A stretch of DNA of 64,000 nt from Manihot esculenta (Eukaryota; Streptophyta; Magnoliopsida; Malpighiales; Euphorbiaceae). Made by a program: the position numbers and the translations under genes. This document shows positions 21,821 through 32,724 of the stretch, piece after piece (within the stretch, counting starts at the first letter, position 1; each line of letters starts with the position of its first letter). The stretch spans positions 28,387,526 to 28,451,525 of the forward strand of contig NC_035162.2 of NCBI RefSeq assembly GCF_001659605.2, given 5' to 3'. The notes under the pieces were generated by a model, which saw only the letters and a program-made list of their open reading frames with translations, had not been told where the DNA came from and searched no databases.

Positions 21821-24800
21821 GGTGTCACTCTCATCTGCGCTACCAACGCACCTGTACCAGACAACTCTAGTTGTAACCCCTCCTCAATGAGCTTATAAAG
21901 CTCTATCACTACTGATCTCCGCTCTGCTGCTATATGAGATAAACTGCCTAGTGACTTCCGGCTTAGGGGGTCTGCCACAACATTCGCCTTACCCGGATGA
22001 TACTGGATCTTACAATCATAATCACTGAGCAATTCTACCCATCTTCTCTGCCTCAAATTCAGTTCTTTCTGGCTCAAGATGTACTGTAAACTCTTGTGAT
22101 CAGTAAAGATCTAGCATTTAACCCCGTAGAGGTAATGCCTCCACATCTTGAGTGCAAAGATAACTGCTGCCATTTCTAAATCATGGGTGGGGTAATTCAA
22201 CTCGTGCTTCTTCAACTGTCTAGAAGCATAAGCAATCACCCTATCACTCTGCATCAAAACACAACCCAATCCCACTCGAGATGCATCACAGAACACTGTG
22301 AAATCCTCATCACTAACAGGCAAAGCTAGCACTGGTGCTGTTGTCAGTCTCCTATTGAGCTCCTCAAAGCTCTCTTCACACTGGTCTGACCAGATAAACT
22401 TCTGGTTCTTCTGAGTCAGTTTGGTCATAGGAGCTGCTATCTTTGAGAAGTCCTGTACGAACCTCCTGTAGTAACCTGCCAGTCCCAGAAAACTTTTAAT
22501 CTCAGTCACTGTAGTGGGTCTGGGCCAGTTAGCTATAGCCTCTATCTTCTTGGGGTCTACCTCAATTCCATCTGCTGATACTACATGTCCCAAGAAGGAA
22601 ATGCTCCTCAACCAAAATTCACATTTTGAGAACTTGGCATACAAACCATGCTCTCTCAATGTCTGCAGAACTATCCTCAGATGCTGGGCATGCTCCTCTG
22701 CATTTCTGGAATACACTAAGATGTCATCGATAAAGACAACCACAAAGTGATCCAGAAACTCGCTGAAAACTATGTTCATGAGATCCATGAATGCTGTAGG
22801 GGCATTAGTCAACTCGAACGGCATCACTAAGAACTCATAATGCCCATATCTGGTCCTGAAAGCTGTCTTAGGCACATCTGCCTCTCTGACTCTCAACTGA
22901 TGATATCCGGATCTCAGATCTATTTTAGAAAAACAACCTGCTCCAGCTAGCTGGTCAAATAGATCATCAATCCTAGGCAAAGGATATCTATTCTTGGTAG
23001 TGACCTTGTTTAACTGTCTGTAGTCAATACAAAGTCTGAGGGATCCATCCTTCTTTCTGACAAAGAGCACTAGAGCACCCCAAGGTGAGGTACTAGGGCG
23101 GATGAAACCCTTATCTACAAAGTCCTGCAATTGCTTTTGCAACTCTTTTAACTCTGCTGGCGCCATCCTGTAGGGAGGAATAGAGATAGGTATGGTACCA
23201 GGCAACAATTCAATTTCAAACTCTATCTCCCTACCAGGCGGTAGTCCTGATAAGTCGTCTGGAAACACATCTGGAAACTCTCGAACTACTGATATCGAAG
23301 CTGGTTCCCTAACCTGACTGTCTAACTCTCTCACATGAGCTAGAAACCCCTGACAACCCCTCCTAAGCAAACGACGAGCCTGAAGGGCTGAAATCAGACC
23401 TCTGGGTGTACCTCTCCTATCTCCTCTGAAGACACACTTTGACCCATCCTGATCTCTGAGACTAACTACCTTGTCTCTACAGTCCAAGGTAGCACCATAT
23501 GTAGATAGCCAATCCATCCCTAGAATGACGTCAAAATCTATCAAATCTAGAACCACAAGGTCAGCTGGAAGGCATCTACCCTCTATAAACACTGGACTGA
23601 AACGACAGACTGACACTGTCACTGATGGGTCGCATTTGGGTCCACTGACCCAAAGAGGATACTCTAACTCAGAACTGATCAAACCCAATCTCTCTATGGC
23701 TCTCGAAGCAATAAAGGAATGAGAAGCACCGGGGTCCATCAAAGCATACACATCTGAACACCCAATGATGAGATTACCTGACACCACTGTGTTCGATGTA
23801 TTAGCCTCCTCCTGAGTCACAGTGAAAATTCGTGCTGGGGCTACAGGATTTCCACCTCGGGAACCTGCTGCTGAAGTAGAGGCTGCCCCTCTTCCTCTAC
23901 CTCTGCCACTGCTCTGAGGCAAAACTGGAGCTGCTGGCTGTACTACTGGCTGTGCTACACTGCCTGAACTCATCTGCTGGGAAGGTGCCACAAAAGTCAC
24001 CTGGGGACACTCTCGAGCAAAATGCCCTACCTGTCCACATCTAAAACAGGCTGAAGATCCCAACTGACAAGCTCCTCTGTGTGGTCTCCCACATCTTCTA
24101 CATACTGGAATAGCTGTGCCAGAGCTTGAGCCACTACCCATTCCCAGACCAGACTTGACTTTACTCCAGAACCTATTCTTTGTTCCTTTTGCCTTTTCCC
24201 ATCTTTTGCTACCTGAAGTGCCTGAACTGGGGGCCTTAGAACCTGAAGCCTGTGCCTTTGACTGTTTCTGAATATTGGCACTAGCTTCCATCTTCCTGGC
24301 TGCATCCACGATAGAGTGGAAACTCTCCTTTTCTGCTGGGAGGATCAAAGAAGAATACCTGGGATGAAGTCTCATGGTATATCTTCTTGCCTTCTTCTGA
24401 TCAGTATCATAGGCTTGACCCATGTACTGAAGAAAATCAAGGAACTTATCCGTAAACTCATCAACACTCATTTCATCTGTTTGTCTCAACTGTTCAAACT
24501 CTATTGTCTTCATCTCCCTGGAGCTATCAGGAAAAGCCCACCCTGCAAATTCATTGGCGAACTCTCCCCACGGCATACTGTTCATTCTAGGCTCTATATA
24601 GTTCTTAAACCATTCCCGAGCCTTCTTACACTTTAGTGTAAACCCTGCCATCTTAATGGCTCTACTATCATCAGCACCCAACTCATCAGTGATCATCTTC
24701 ACAGTTCTCAGATACTCAAATGGATCATCTCCTGTATTGAACTTAGGAGCATCCAATTTCAGGTACTCAGTCATTTTCACCTTACTTCCAGATGCACTAG

Positions 24801-25308
24801 GTGGAGGTATTTGAATAACAGGGGCTACTGGTTCTGTTTGTGGTGGTGGAGGTACTGGTTCATTTATTTCTGGGTGTGCTGCACTTGGATGGATAGGGGA
24901 GGGTGGATACATAGGATATGATGGGTAATAGTGAGGATATGGCATATATGGTATATATGTAGGATATGGGTCAAATTGAGAGTACTCCGACATACCCTCC
25001 ATCGGATACTCTGGGTCCTGGGAAACAGCTGGATAATCAAAACCTGAGGCCTGAACGCCTCCCTGAGATTCTCCCATACCTTCATCCATAGACGGATCAG
25101 TCTCCATGGCCTCCCTCACTTCCTCTGATCTACCTCCTCGAACAATCCCTCTTCTGCTCTCGTCTACAGACCTTCTAGGGTCTATTGACATGCCTTCCCT
25201 GCTAGATCTCTGAGACCTTGCCCTCGGCAATGCAGGAGGACGAGCAGCTAATCCCTCACTATCTAATGGGACTCCAGTCAATCGAGCTGATCGACGAGTT
25301 CCTCGCAT
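21821..25308 (-). pseudogene. Gag-Pol of H, 5' two thirds, cut by G
   Basis: Starts [12 protein letters not shown] at 25308 and runs in one frame to the G insertion. The only internal stop is TAG at 22111-22113 in RNase H. Visible parts: Pro-rich N-terminus; Gag capsid; paired zinc motifs [12 protein letters not shown] and [14 protein letters not shown]; protease [12 protein letters not shown] with IDYRQLNK and FIDDILVYS; RNase [11 protein letters not shown]; then the RNase H/integrase linker (LSRKSLGSL). It ends after QMRVTPV at the G LTR. The clade matches G, with clear sequence divergence. The leader between gag and the primer site (25309-25515) has no gene. Confidence 0.88.
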
Positions 25309-25515
25309 TTTAACTCTGAAAAACAATACATACCATAGCATATCAGCACATAAACATATATCTCAATCATAATACACATGCATATGCATTTCATAGCATC
25401 AAATAGACAGGACTCCACATCCTATCCTAGTGGACATGATTTCCTATTGTGCTTGACCAACTGTAACCTCTATGAGCCCGACACTCTTTCTATAGGTCCG
25501 ATCATGTGAACTTAG

Positions 25516-25528
25516 GGCTATGATACCA
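25516..25528 (-). other. Primer binding site of H, tRNA-iMet with one mismatch
   Basis: TGGTATCATAGCC on the minus strand, one base different from the initiator tRNA-Met complement, 3 nt from the LTR. Confidence 0.75.
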
Positions 25529-25531
25529 ATC

Positions 25532-27789
25532 TGTAACGACCCCAAAATGGACCGTCACCGGCGCTAGGATTCAGGTCGGCTTAAGGCCGCCAGAACCCGT
25601 AGCAAGCCTGCTATACTCTCTGTGTACCTGTAAATCTCATACATGATCATACATTTTCTATGAAAATAAAAACTCTTTTCTCTGTACCAAGGCTTAACCT
25701 TTGCATGCACTATCTCTGTACCCTGTACTCTGTACCCCTGACTAGAGCTTGCTCTAGATGGGTTATTTAATACCTGTTAAGCCTGGTTTTGTACATACTC
25801 TGTAAAATACATACATACATAGATCATGTACATAACAAAAGATTTACATCACAAACCACTAAGTCAAGCACAAGTCTAACTGGAAACACAACTAGTACAT
25901 CTCTTTAAGATTACATGTCCACTCTAAGCTGTTACAAAACTATTCTCTCTTTCTGAACTCTTCTGGACTTCCCCTGTTCACTGTACAATGAACCTGCAAG
26001 ACTGGGGTTAAGGGAGTGGGATGAGCTCTATAGCCCAGTGAGTAGAACAGTAAAATAATTCATTAAAATATGATCTGATGGAATGCATCATAACACAGAC
26101 AATCCACATCAAGAGTAAACCTGTCACCACATTGTCCCAGTAAACCGTGCCAGGCCGTAGACTGGGGTCCTGGTCTTCCTGTCCCATATATGTATATGTG
26201 TATATAACACCTGTACTTACCATTCACCAAGCATAGATTGTTTGCCTATACCCGCCAAGCAGTAGAATGGGGTCCTGGACTTCCTATACCTGCCAGGCCG
26301 TAGAATGGGGTCCTGGACTTCCTGTCTGGAACTATTCGATCATTCAGCATTTACCCACACCAACAATATAGCTATGCAATGCAACATCTTTGTGAGTTCT
26401 AATGCAATCAACCTATTGCATAAATATGATGCATGAAAGATGCCAAAAGCAGTTAATGTCTTAATTAAAACGAGTAATAAGTTTAGTTCCACTCACCTCT
26501 GGCTGTCTGGACTGACTCTGCAGGTTCTGTAAACTCTGGAGCAGTACTCACTGCTGCTCTCTCTGGTTCCTCTGATCTGTGTAAGCACAGAAAGACTCAA
26601 ATGAGGGACCAAACTAACTTAAGAATAACTCTATTAAACTCCCCAAGAATCCCCTTAATCTCACTATAAAACTCATGCAAAGCATGCAAAAGAAAAGCTG
26701 AACAGGACACTTTTGGCGGCAGGTTCGACGACCGAAAGTCCTCTCCAGAGACGAAACTCATGCACCTTCGGCGGCCGAACCCTTTCGGGGGCTAAAAGGC
26801 ACTCTAGAGACGAAAGTCTCTAACCTTCGGTGGCACCTTCGGCGGCCGAATCCCCCAAACAGAGCCAAACTTCAAAACTCTCGGGGGCGAGTTGTGGCAG
26901 CCAAAGCCACCATGCAAGAGGTTCGGCGGCCAAATCCACCTTCGGCTGCCGAACCTGAATTCATCCAGAACTCAGCCCCGACGGCAACCTAGCTCCTCCA
27001 TCCTTTCAACCTTTGAAAATATGCATACTTCAACTCCTCAACACACATATACTCAAGTATATGTACAAAGGGGTCCAAAACTATCTAAAAACCCCAACAA
27101 ACATATCAAACATAACACATAATCATGCTTACATGCATAAATCATCAAAAACATCCTTTTTCACCTAAACATGCATCTTTACCCAAACCTCCATAAAACA
27201 TCTGTAAAACATTAAAACAAGTTCAAGATCTTCACTTACCTCTTGTAAACAAGAAGATGAACGATCTGAACAAAGAAAAATGGATCAACTCCTCTTCAAA
27301 CTCATTAAACCTCAAAACTTGGTTTTTAACTTCAAAACCTTCAAAACCCTTGAAAACCAACAAAACTCTGCATAAGCAGCTAAAAACCTTGCAGATGAGT
27401 CATGAGAGACGTGGCCTAACCTCTGGCAATGATCTGGAGGCAACACCTGTCCAAATCACTGACTAAGGAATGCACAATAGCTGGCTGGCCAACTCAGCTT
27501 CGGCTGCCGAATCGCATGCAAAACCATGCAACATTCGGGGGCCGAACTTGAACTTCGGAAGTCGAACATTGGGCACTTTCGGCGGCCGAACTTACCTTCG
27601 GCGGCCGAACCTGGCAAAAGTCCCCATAGTCTTTTCTCTTCAAAAACTCAAATCATTTCAACTTAAAAACCTTAAAACACAACATAATATCTTAGAAAAA
27701 CATAAATCCTACCCTTCTATAGAATTCCAACATCCCGAATTCCACCGAACGACAGGAATTTCGATGCCGGATTCTAGCCGATTATTACA
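25532..27789 (-). repeat. 5' LTR of H
   Basis: 2,258 bp. The plus-strand left end is TGTAACGACCCC. The right end reads CGATTATTACA, with one change from the usual CGGGTATTACA. Motif clusters lie at about 26715-26955 and 27497-27612, and degenerate CCAGGCCGTAG units at about 26150-26320. Confidence 0.9.
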
Positions 27790-28779
27790 AAGGGAGTATG
27801 TCGGTTTGGGACGACAGCCTGCTTCAGATGTGGGCAGGAGGGACACATGGCACGGGAGTGTCCTGGAGTAGCTTTTATGGCACAGTCCCAGTAGACAGCT
27901 TCTGATAGTGTGGCTCAGCCAGTAGCTCCAGCCGCGACTCAGGCCAGTGGCAGAGGCAGAGGGAGAGGGGCAGCCTCTTCTTCAGCGGGTTTCAGGGTTG
28001 AAGGTCCATCAGCTCCAACATGGATCTTCACGATGACACAGCAGAAGGCAAATGCATCAAACACCGTGGTGTCAGGTAATCTCATCATTGGTTATTCAGA
28101 TGTTTATGCCTTAATGGACCCTGGTGCATCTCATTCTTTTGTTGCTCCGAGAGCCATTGAGAGGTTGGGTTTGATGGTCTCTGGGTTAGAGTGTCCCCTA
28201 TGGGTCAGTGGACCCAAGTGTGACCCGTCAGTGGCAGAGTCAATCTGCCGGTTTAGTCCAGTGTTTGTGGAGAGTAGATGCCTTCCAGTTGACCTTGTGG
28301 TTCTAGATTTGACGGATTTTGATGTTATTCTAGGGATGGATTGGCTATCTACCCATGGTGCTACCTTGGACTGCAAAGACAAGGTAGTCAGGTTCAGAGG
28401 TCAGGATGGGTCAGAGGTTGTCTTCAGAGGAGACAGGAGGGGTACACCTAGAGGTTTGATATTAGCCCTACAGGCTCGTAGGTTGCTCAGGAGGGGTTGT
28501 CAGGGTTTTCTAGCTCATGTGAGAGAGCTGGATAGTCATGTTAGAGAGCCCGCCTCAGTGCCGGTGGTCAGAGAGTTTTTAGATGTATTCCCAGACGAGC
28601 TGCCAGGTTTACCACCTGCTAGGGAGATAGAGTTCGAAATAGAGTTAATACCTGGAACCAGACCGATCTCTATCCCTCCCTACAAGATGGCACCAGCTGA
28701 GTTGAAAGAGTTGAAAGATCAGTTGCAAGAGTTGGTAGACAAGGGTTTCATCCGACCGAGTACCTCACCTTGGGGTGCT
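27790..28779 (+). pseudogene. Gag zinc knuckle, protease and RT start of I
   Basis: Begins in the middle of Gag with the knuckle [18 protein letters not shown] at 27892-27894 interrupts the Ser/Gln linker. The frame then runs open through the protease ([15 protein letters not shown], with LGMDWL further on) to the start of RT at STSPWGA, where LARD B inserted. It is closest in sequence to K (52031-53020). Confidence 0.85.
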
Positions 28780-30437
28780 TGATAGAGCATATTTTAGTCT
28801 ATATTTTCATGATCTTATTGATGTTTATTTGCACCTATTCTATCTAATTTTGTGGTTTTAATCATGTTTTGCAAATATTAGGTGTGAAGAAACAATTTGA
28901 AGAAAATGCTCTTAAAAGTGCCAAAGAATGCCAAAAAACAGCCACTTTCGGAAGCACCTTCGGAAGCACTTTCGGAAGCCAAAACTCAGCCACCTTCGGA
29001 AACACTATCGGAAGCACTTTCGGAAGCCGAAAGTCACCCACTTTCGGGGGCACTTTCGACGGCCTAAAGTCATGTCAAGAGGTAAAAGTCACCCACCTTC
29101 GGGGGCACCTTCGACCGCCGAACCTTGGCTCCAGAGACGAAAGTCCTACCCCCGAAACTTCACTTAGGCGGCCGAACCTGCCCCCGAACAGTCTCCTTCC
29201 TATTTAATGAGCCAAATCTTGGAGATCACATGTTTCCTACATAGTGCTATGATCATTCAAAATTCAAATCAAGGCTCCACCTTCCTCTTTAGTGCATGAA
29301 TCTTCTTGGACACACCTTGGACATCAATTAAAAGACCAAAAAGGGCTTGCAACTCCACACATGCACAAAGAAGACTCAAGGACACTATGGGCAATCACTC
29401 TAAAAGATGCATGGACACTAAAAAGGAAATAGGCAGCCTCTCAAGATCTATTTAAAGGCCTCAAGAAGATCAAGAATAATCATCTTCCATCAAGGATTGA
29501 TCAAGAACAGCCTCTCTCCTCCACCACTTTGGTTCTTCATCTTTTCTTCTTCTTTTCTTCTATTTTCTGTTTTGGTTCAGTCATGAGTGGCTGAAACCCT
29601 CTTTCTAGTTGAAGTTTGGTTGAAACTAAGGTTGTTTAAAAGGTTGTGAGATCTGAACACAAAGTGTTTGCTTTTGATTTATTCAATATTCATGCAATTG
29701 TGCTTGATTCTTAAGATTGCTTTGTTGTTTTAATCAAATTGGCCACTTGATTCTTAATTGCAAAGTTAATTGATTGTTGGATTGGATATTTGTTAGTCCG
29801 TAATTGCTGGAAATATTCTGATCTAAGAACACTTGGTGTAAAAACCAAAAAATTGTATGATCTAGCAACATCTCATGCGTTTGAGTAGCTAGGGTTTGGA
29901 TCTTTCTTGTTCTTCATGCAATTGGCAATTGTTTTGATGCCTATGGCCCAAGGACGTTCCTTAGCAATTTGTTGATTAGTAATTGGTTAGAGGACAATCC
30001 CTAATCAGTTTGTTCATAAGGAAAGACATGGTGGTGAGAAGCGTCTTCCACCCCCATAACCAACCTATTGAATCAATCAAGATAACCATGTTTCAATGAT
30101 CAACCCAAACAACCAAAGTGGATCCATATCTTTAACTAGACTTTTCTCATATTGATTTCTTGTTTTATTTTAATTACTTGCTGTTTTATTTGCTTTCAAT
30201 AGTGGTTAGTCAAATCATCTCAAAACCCCCCTTTTTACTTTCCTTGCACCTTACTTTTGTTCTATTTGCGATTACTTGCTTTCCATTGTGTTTTCAATTA
30301 GTTCTATTGGTCTTGATAGAGATAAATAGATAGGTAATCAATTCTCTGTGGATACGATCCTTCACCACTATCTGCAGTTGTAAATTGTAGGTAACTAAGA
30401 AGGTTATTTTTGACAGGCTTCGACAACCGCACTGTCA
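28780..30437 (+). repeat. 5' LTR of LARD B
   Basis: Aligns with the A LTR at both ends and in the central block (CATGAGTGGCTGAAACCC and CTAGTTGAAG), but the part after GAAAATGCTCTTAAAAGTG holds TTCGGAAGC repeats and Tekay-like sequence. A TATA-like CTATTTAAAGG lies near 29452. Confidence 0.9.
28938..29195 (+). repeat. TTCGGAAGCAC array and antisense Tekay-LTR-like block
   Basis: Short CTTTCGGAAGCAC units are followed by CTTTCGGGGGCAC, GACCGCCGAA, CTCCAGAGACGAAAGTCC and GGCGGCCGAACC. CCAGAGACGAAAGT and the GGCGGCCGAA motifs match the minus strand of Tekay LTRs (compare 49785-49885 read backwards, or 20800-20860 directly). The second copy is at 32883-33125. Confidence 0.8.
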
Positions 30438-30528
30438 AAAGTCCGCGGAACCATCTCAACATTCGGCCGTCGAAAGTCCTTCACTCCAGCCTCCGAACTT
30501 TGCACCGATGACCGAACATCTCTGAATC

Positions 30529-31737
30529 ATGGATGAGGTAAGTACATATAATCTCACTTCTCAAATTCCTGACATAACCTCTATTGTGGAAAGACATGTC
30601 TTAGCTCTACAGGCTCGACAACTTCAGCAATCTTAACCATGTATGATCTGTGGATATGTGGGACACCTAACTTCCCAATGTCCTACACGTTATGAGTATG
30701 ACCAACCAGTTCATGCATATGGAGGATTCTATGAACCGCAAAGACATGATCCCTATCATGACACATACAATTCAAATTGGGGAGACCATCCAGACTTCGG
30801 TTATGCAGAGGATAACAACTACCAAAATTATCAAGAATATCAAGCCCAACCAGAACCTCCAAATCCTTACCAGCACCTTGAAAAGATGATGGAAACAATG
30901 GTAAGTTCCATGCAAAGCGTGCGACAGGACATAAGATAGCTGACTGCATCATTGAATGCAAACATGTTAAGAAGAGAGCAAGAGCTTCAAGATATGGAGG
31001 ATGATGAGGAAAGTTGGCAAGTACAAGAACAAGCTGCTGAAGAGACACAACCAGAAAACTGTTTGTCCAAACAAACTGATCAAGCAGAACTTGTTGATAG
31101 TCTTGATATTATTGATTGTTTGAGCCAAGATGTGTTTAATGAGAATCAAAATTGTATTTTGAATGATGATCTTTGCAGGACTGAAAACCTGAAACTGAAA
31201 GAAACCATCTGCAGCATTCAGCCGATAAAGGTTGCACAGACAGAAGATATTCGGCCGCCGAACTCCACCATCTTTCGGCCGCCGAACCTTGTTCCACAGA
31301 TTCCAACGCAGATCAGTCCTCCACCTCAGTTAGGTCCTATGCAAAAGGAGGATACTGAACCCAATTATACCATCCATCCAATGCAAACAGTCCATGCTCA
31401 CAAGGAACAAGTGGAAGGCCAAGAGACCAAACCAAAGGAGCATGCAGATCAATGTCTTCCCAAACCTCCGGATAAGGTAGAGTTTGTTTTACCAAATTTT
31501 AGTACTAAATTGTAGCTACACATGGAGAAACATGAATTGGAGTTCAAAGTTCTTCCCAATCATCTCAAAAATGCAAACATAAGGGCTAGAGGAACACCTC
31601 ATCTGAAAAAGGAAAAGCTAATCATGTTACTTCATGAGTACATGGAAAAAGTAGGATGGTTCATGACCAAATCAAAAGGAGCGCTACACTTTTTGCTCAA
31701 TGCAATTGGGACTCTTTTCCCTTCTCCAATTACTTGA
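30529..31737 (+). pseudogene. LARD protein of B, three in-frame stops
   Basis: A single frame of 403 codons from ATGGATGAGGTAAGT at 30529, broken by TAA at 30634-30636, TAG at 30937-30939 and TAG at 31513-31515. It retains the knuckle CMICGYVGHLTSQC (Cx2Cx4Hx4C, the Athila/Tat Gag spacing), the acidic Gln-rich middle, DNA-palindrome-encoded FRPPN, and the C-terminal LPNHLKNANIRARG segment ending PSPIT at the same stop as LARD A. The leader 30438-30528 also carries CATTCGGCCGTCGAA. Confidence 0.75.
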
Positions 31738-32724
31738 GCCTTGATCAAGTGGATCACACCATGCACACCACACCCAGGGGAGTATTCAGTTTCCTTTGTT
31801 CTTTTATGTTTCTTATACATTGAGGACAATGCATGATTTAAGTGTGGGGGTGCATATCTCTGAATTTTTACTTTTAAGTTTATTTTTGCTTTAATCTTTA
31901 GTTTGCCTGCATTAGGCAAAATTTTTTCATTTTTATTATTTATGCTTTCAATAAAACACACACAACCACAACCTTCTTCTTCTTTTTGTTTTGCTCCACT
32001 CAAACTGATGAACTATGTTGAATGAGTTTTTCTTTCCATGACCCCATTAATGTGATAACTCTTTAAACTTATGTTGAATCAATTGCAGTGAGTTGTATTC
32101 ATGTTTGAGAATTGCCTTTTGAATTGAATCTTTGAGTTTGCCATGGTGAAAAATATATTGATGACCCTCAATTGATTGAGAATAAATTAAAATTGTGTGA
32201 ATGAACCTAATGTGACTTGATTTAGCAATTGGTGTTGATTTGCCCAAATCATTGAGAGAAAGAAAATACAGCAAAGGCAAATACCTCAAAAGCACAAATT
32301 CAAAAACTGTTCCAATGGTCAAAAGACTATGAACAAGGCTAGTAGCCACTTGGATAGGTGACCAACTGAAAAATATGAACCATGACATCAAAAATAGGTT
32401 GGTGACCTTTCCAAGCAAACTCAAAAGTGCAAAAGCCTGAATAAAGTACTTCAAGGTAAGGGCAAGTCAATCCAAAAGCTAGAAAAAAGCCTTAACAAAT
32501 TAATGTGCATGTCTCTCTTGAGGAAAACAAATCCTAGCCATGGTAAGCAAAGGGAAACAAGGAAAGGGGGTAAGAAATCTTCATGCATATATTCTTCACT
32601 GCAATGCTTCAAAATAAGTGTCTAGAGTATGAGCTTAAGTGGTAATAAGGATCTAGAGGAAGAAAGCTTATTTGACTATGTTTATTTGCTTGAGGAAAAG
32701 CAAAAGCTTAAGTGTGGGGGTATT
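31738..32724 (+). other. Non-coding 3' region and PPTs of LARD B
   Basis: No gene. An internal PPT-like block (TTGAGGACAATGCATGATTT then AAGTGTGGGGGTG) lies at about 31820-31853. The terminal PPT CTTAAGTGTGGGGGTATT (about 32707-32724) touches the 3' LTR. It is collinear with 6236-7251 of LARD A. Confidence 0.75.

Larger units (their letters stand above)
21821..27789 (-). mobile_element. Element H: 5' part of a Tekay chromovirus
   Basis: A minus-strand element with 5' LTR 25532-27789, primer site 25516-25528 and gag-pol 25308-21821, cut by G. The integrase half and the 3' LTR are not in the window: left of G there is a deletion scar instead of the rest of H. H is inserted in the gag of I. The expected TSD is AAGGG (27790-27794), with its partner lost. 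Confidence 0.88.
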
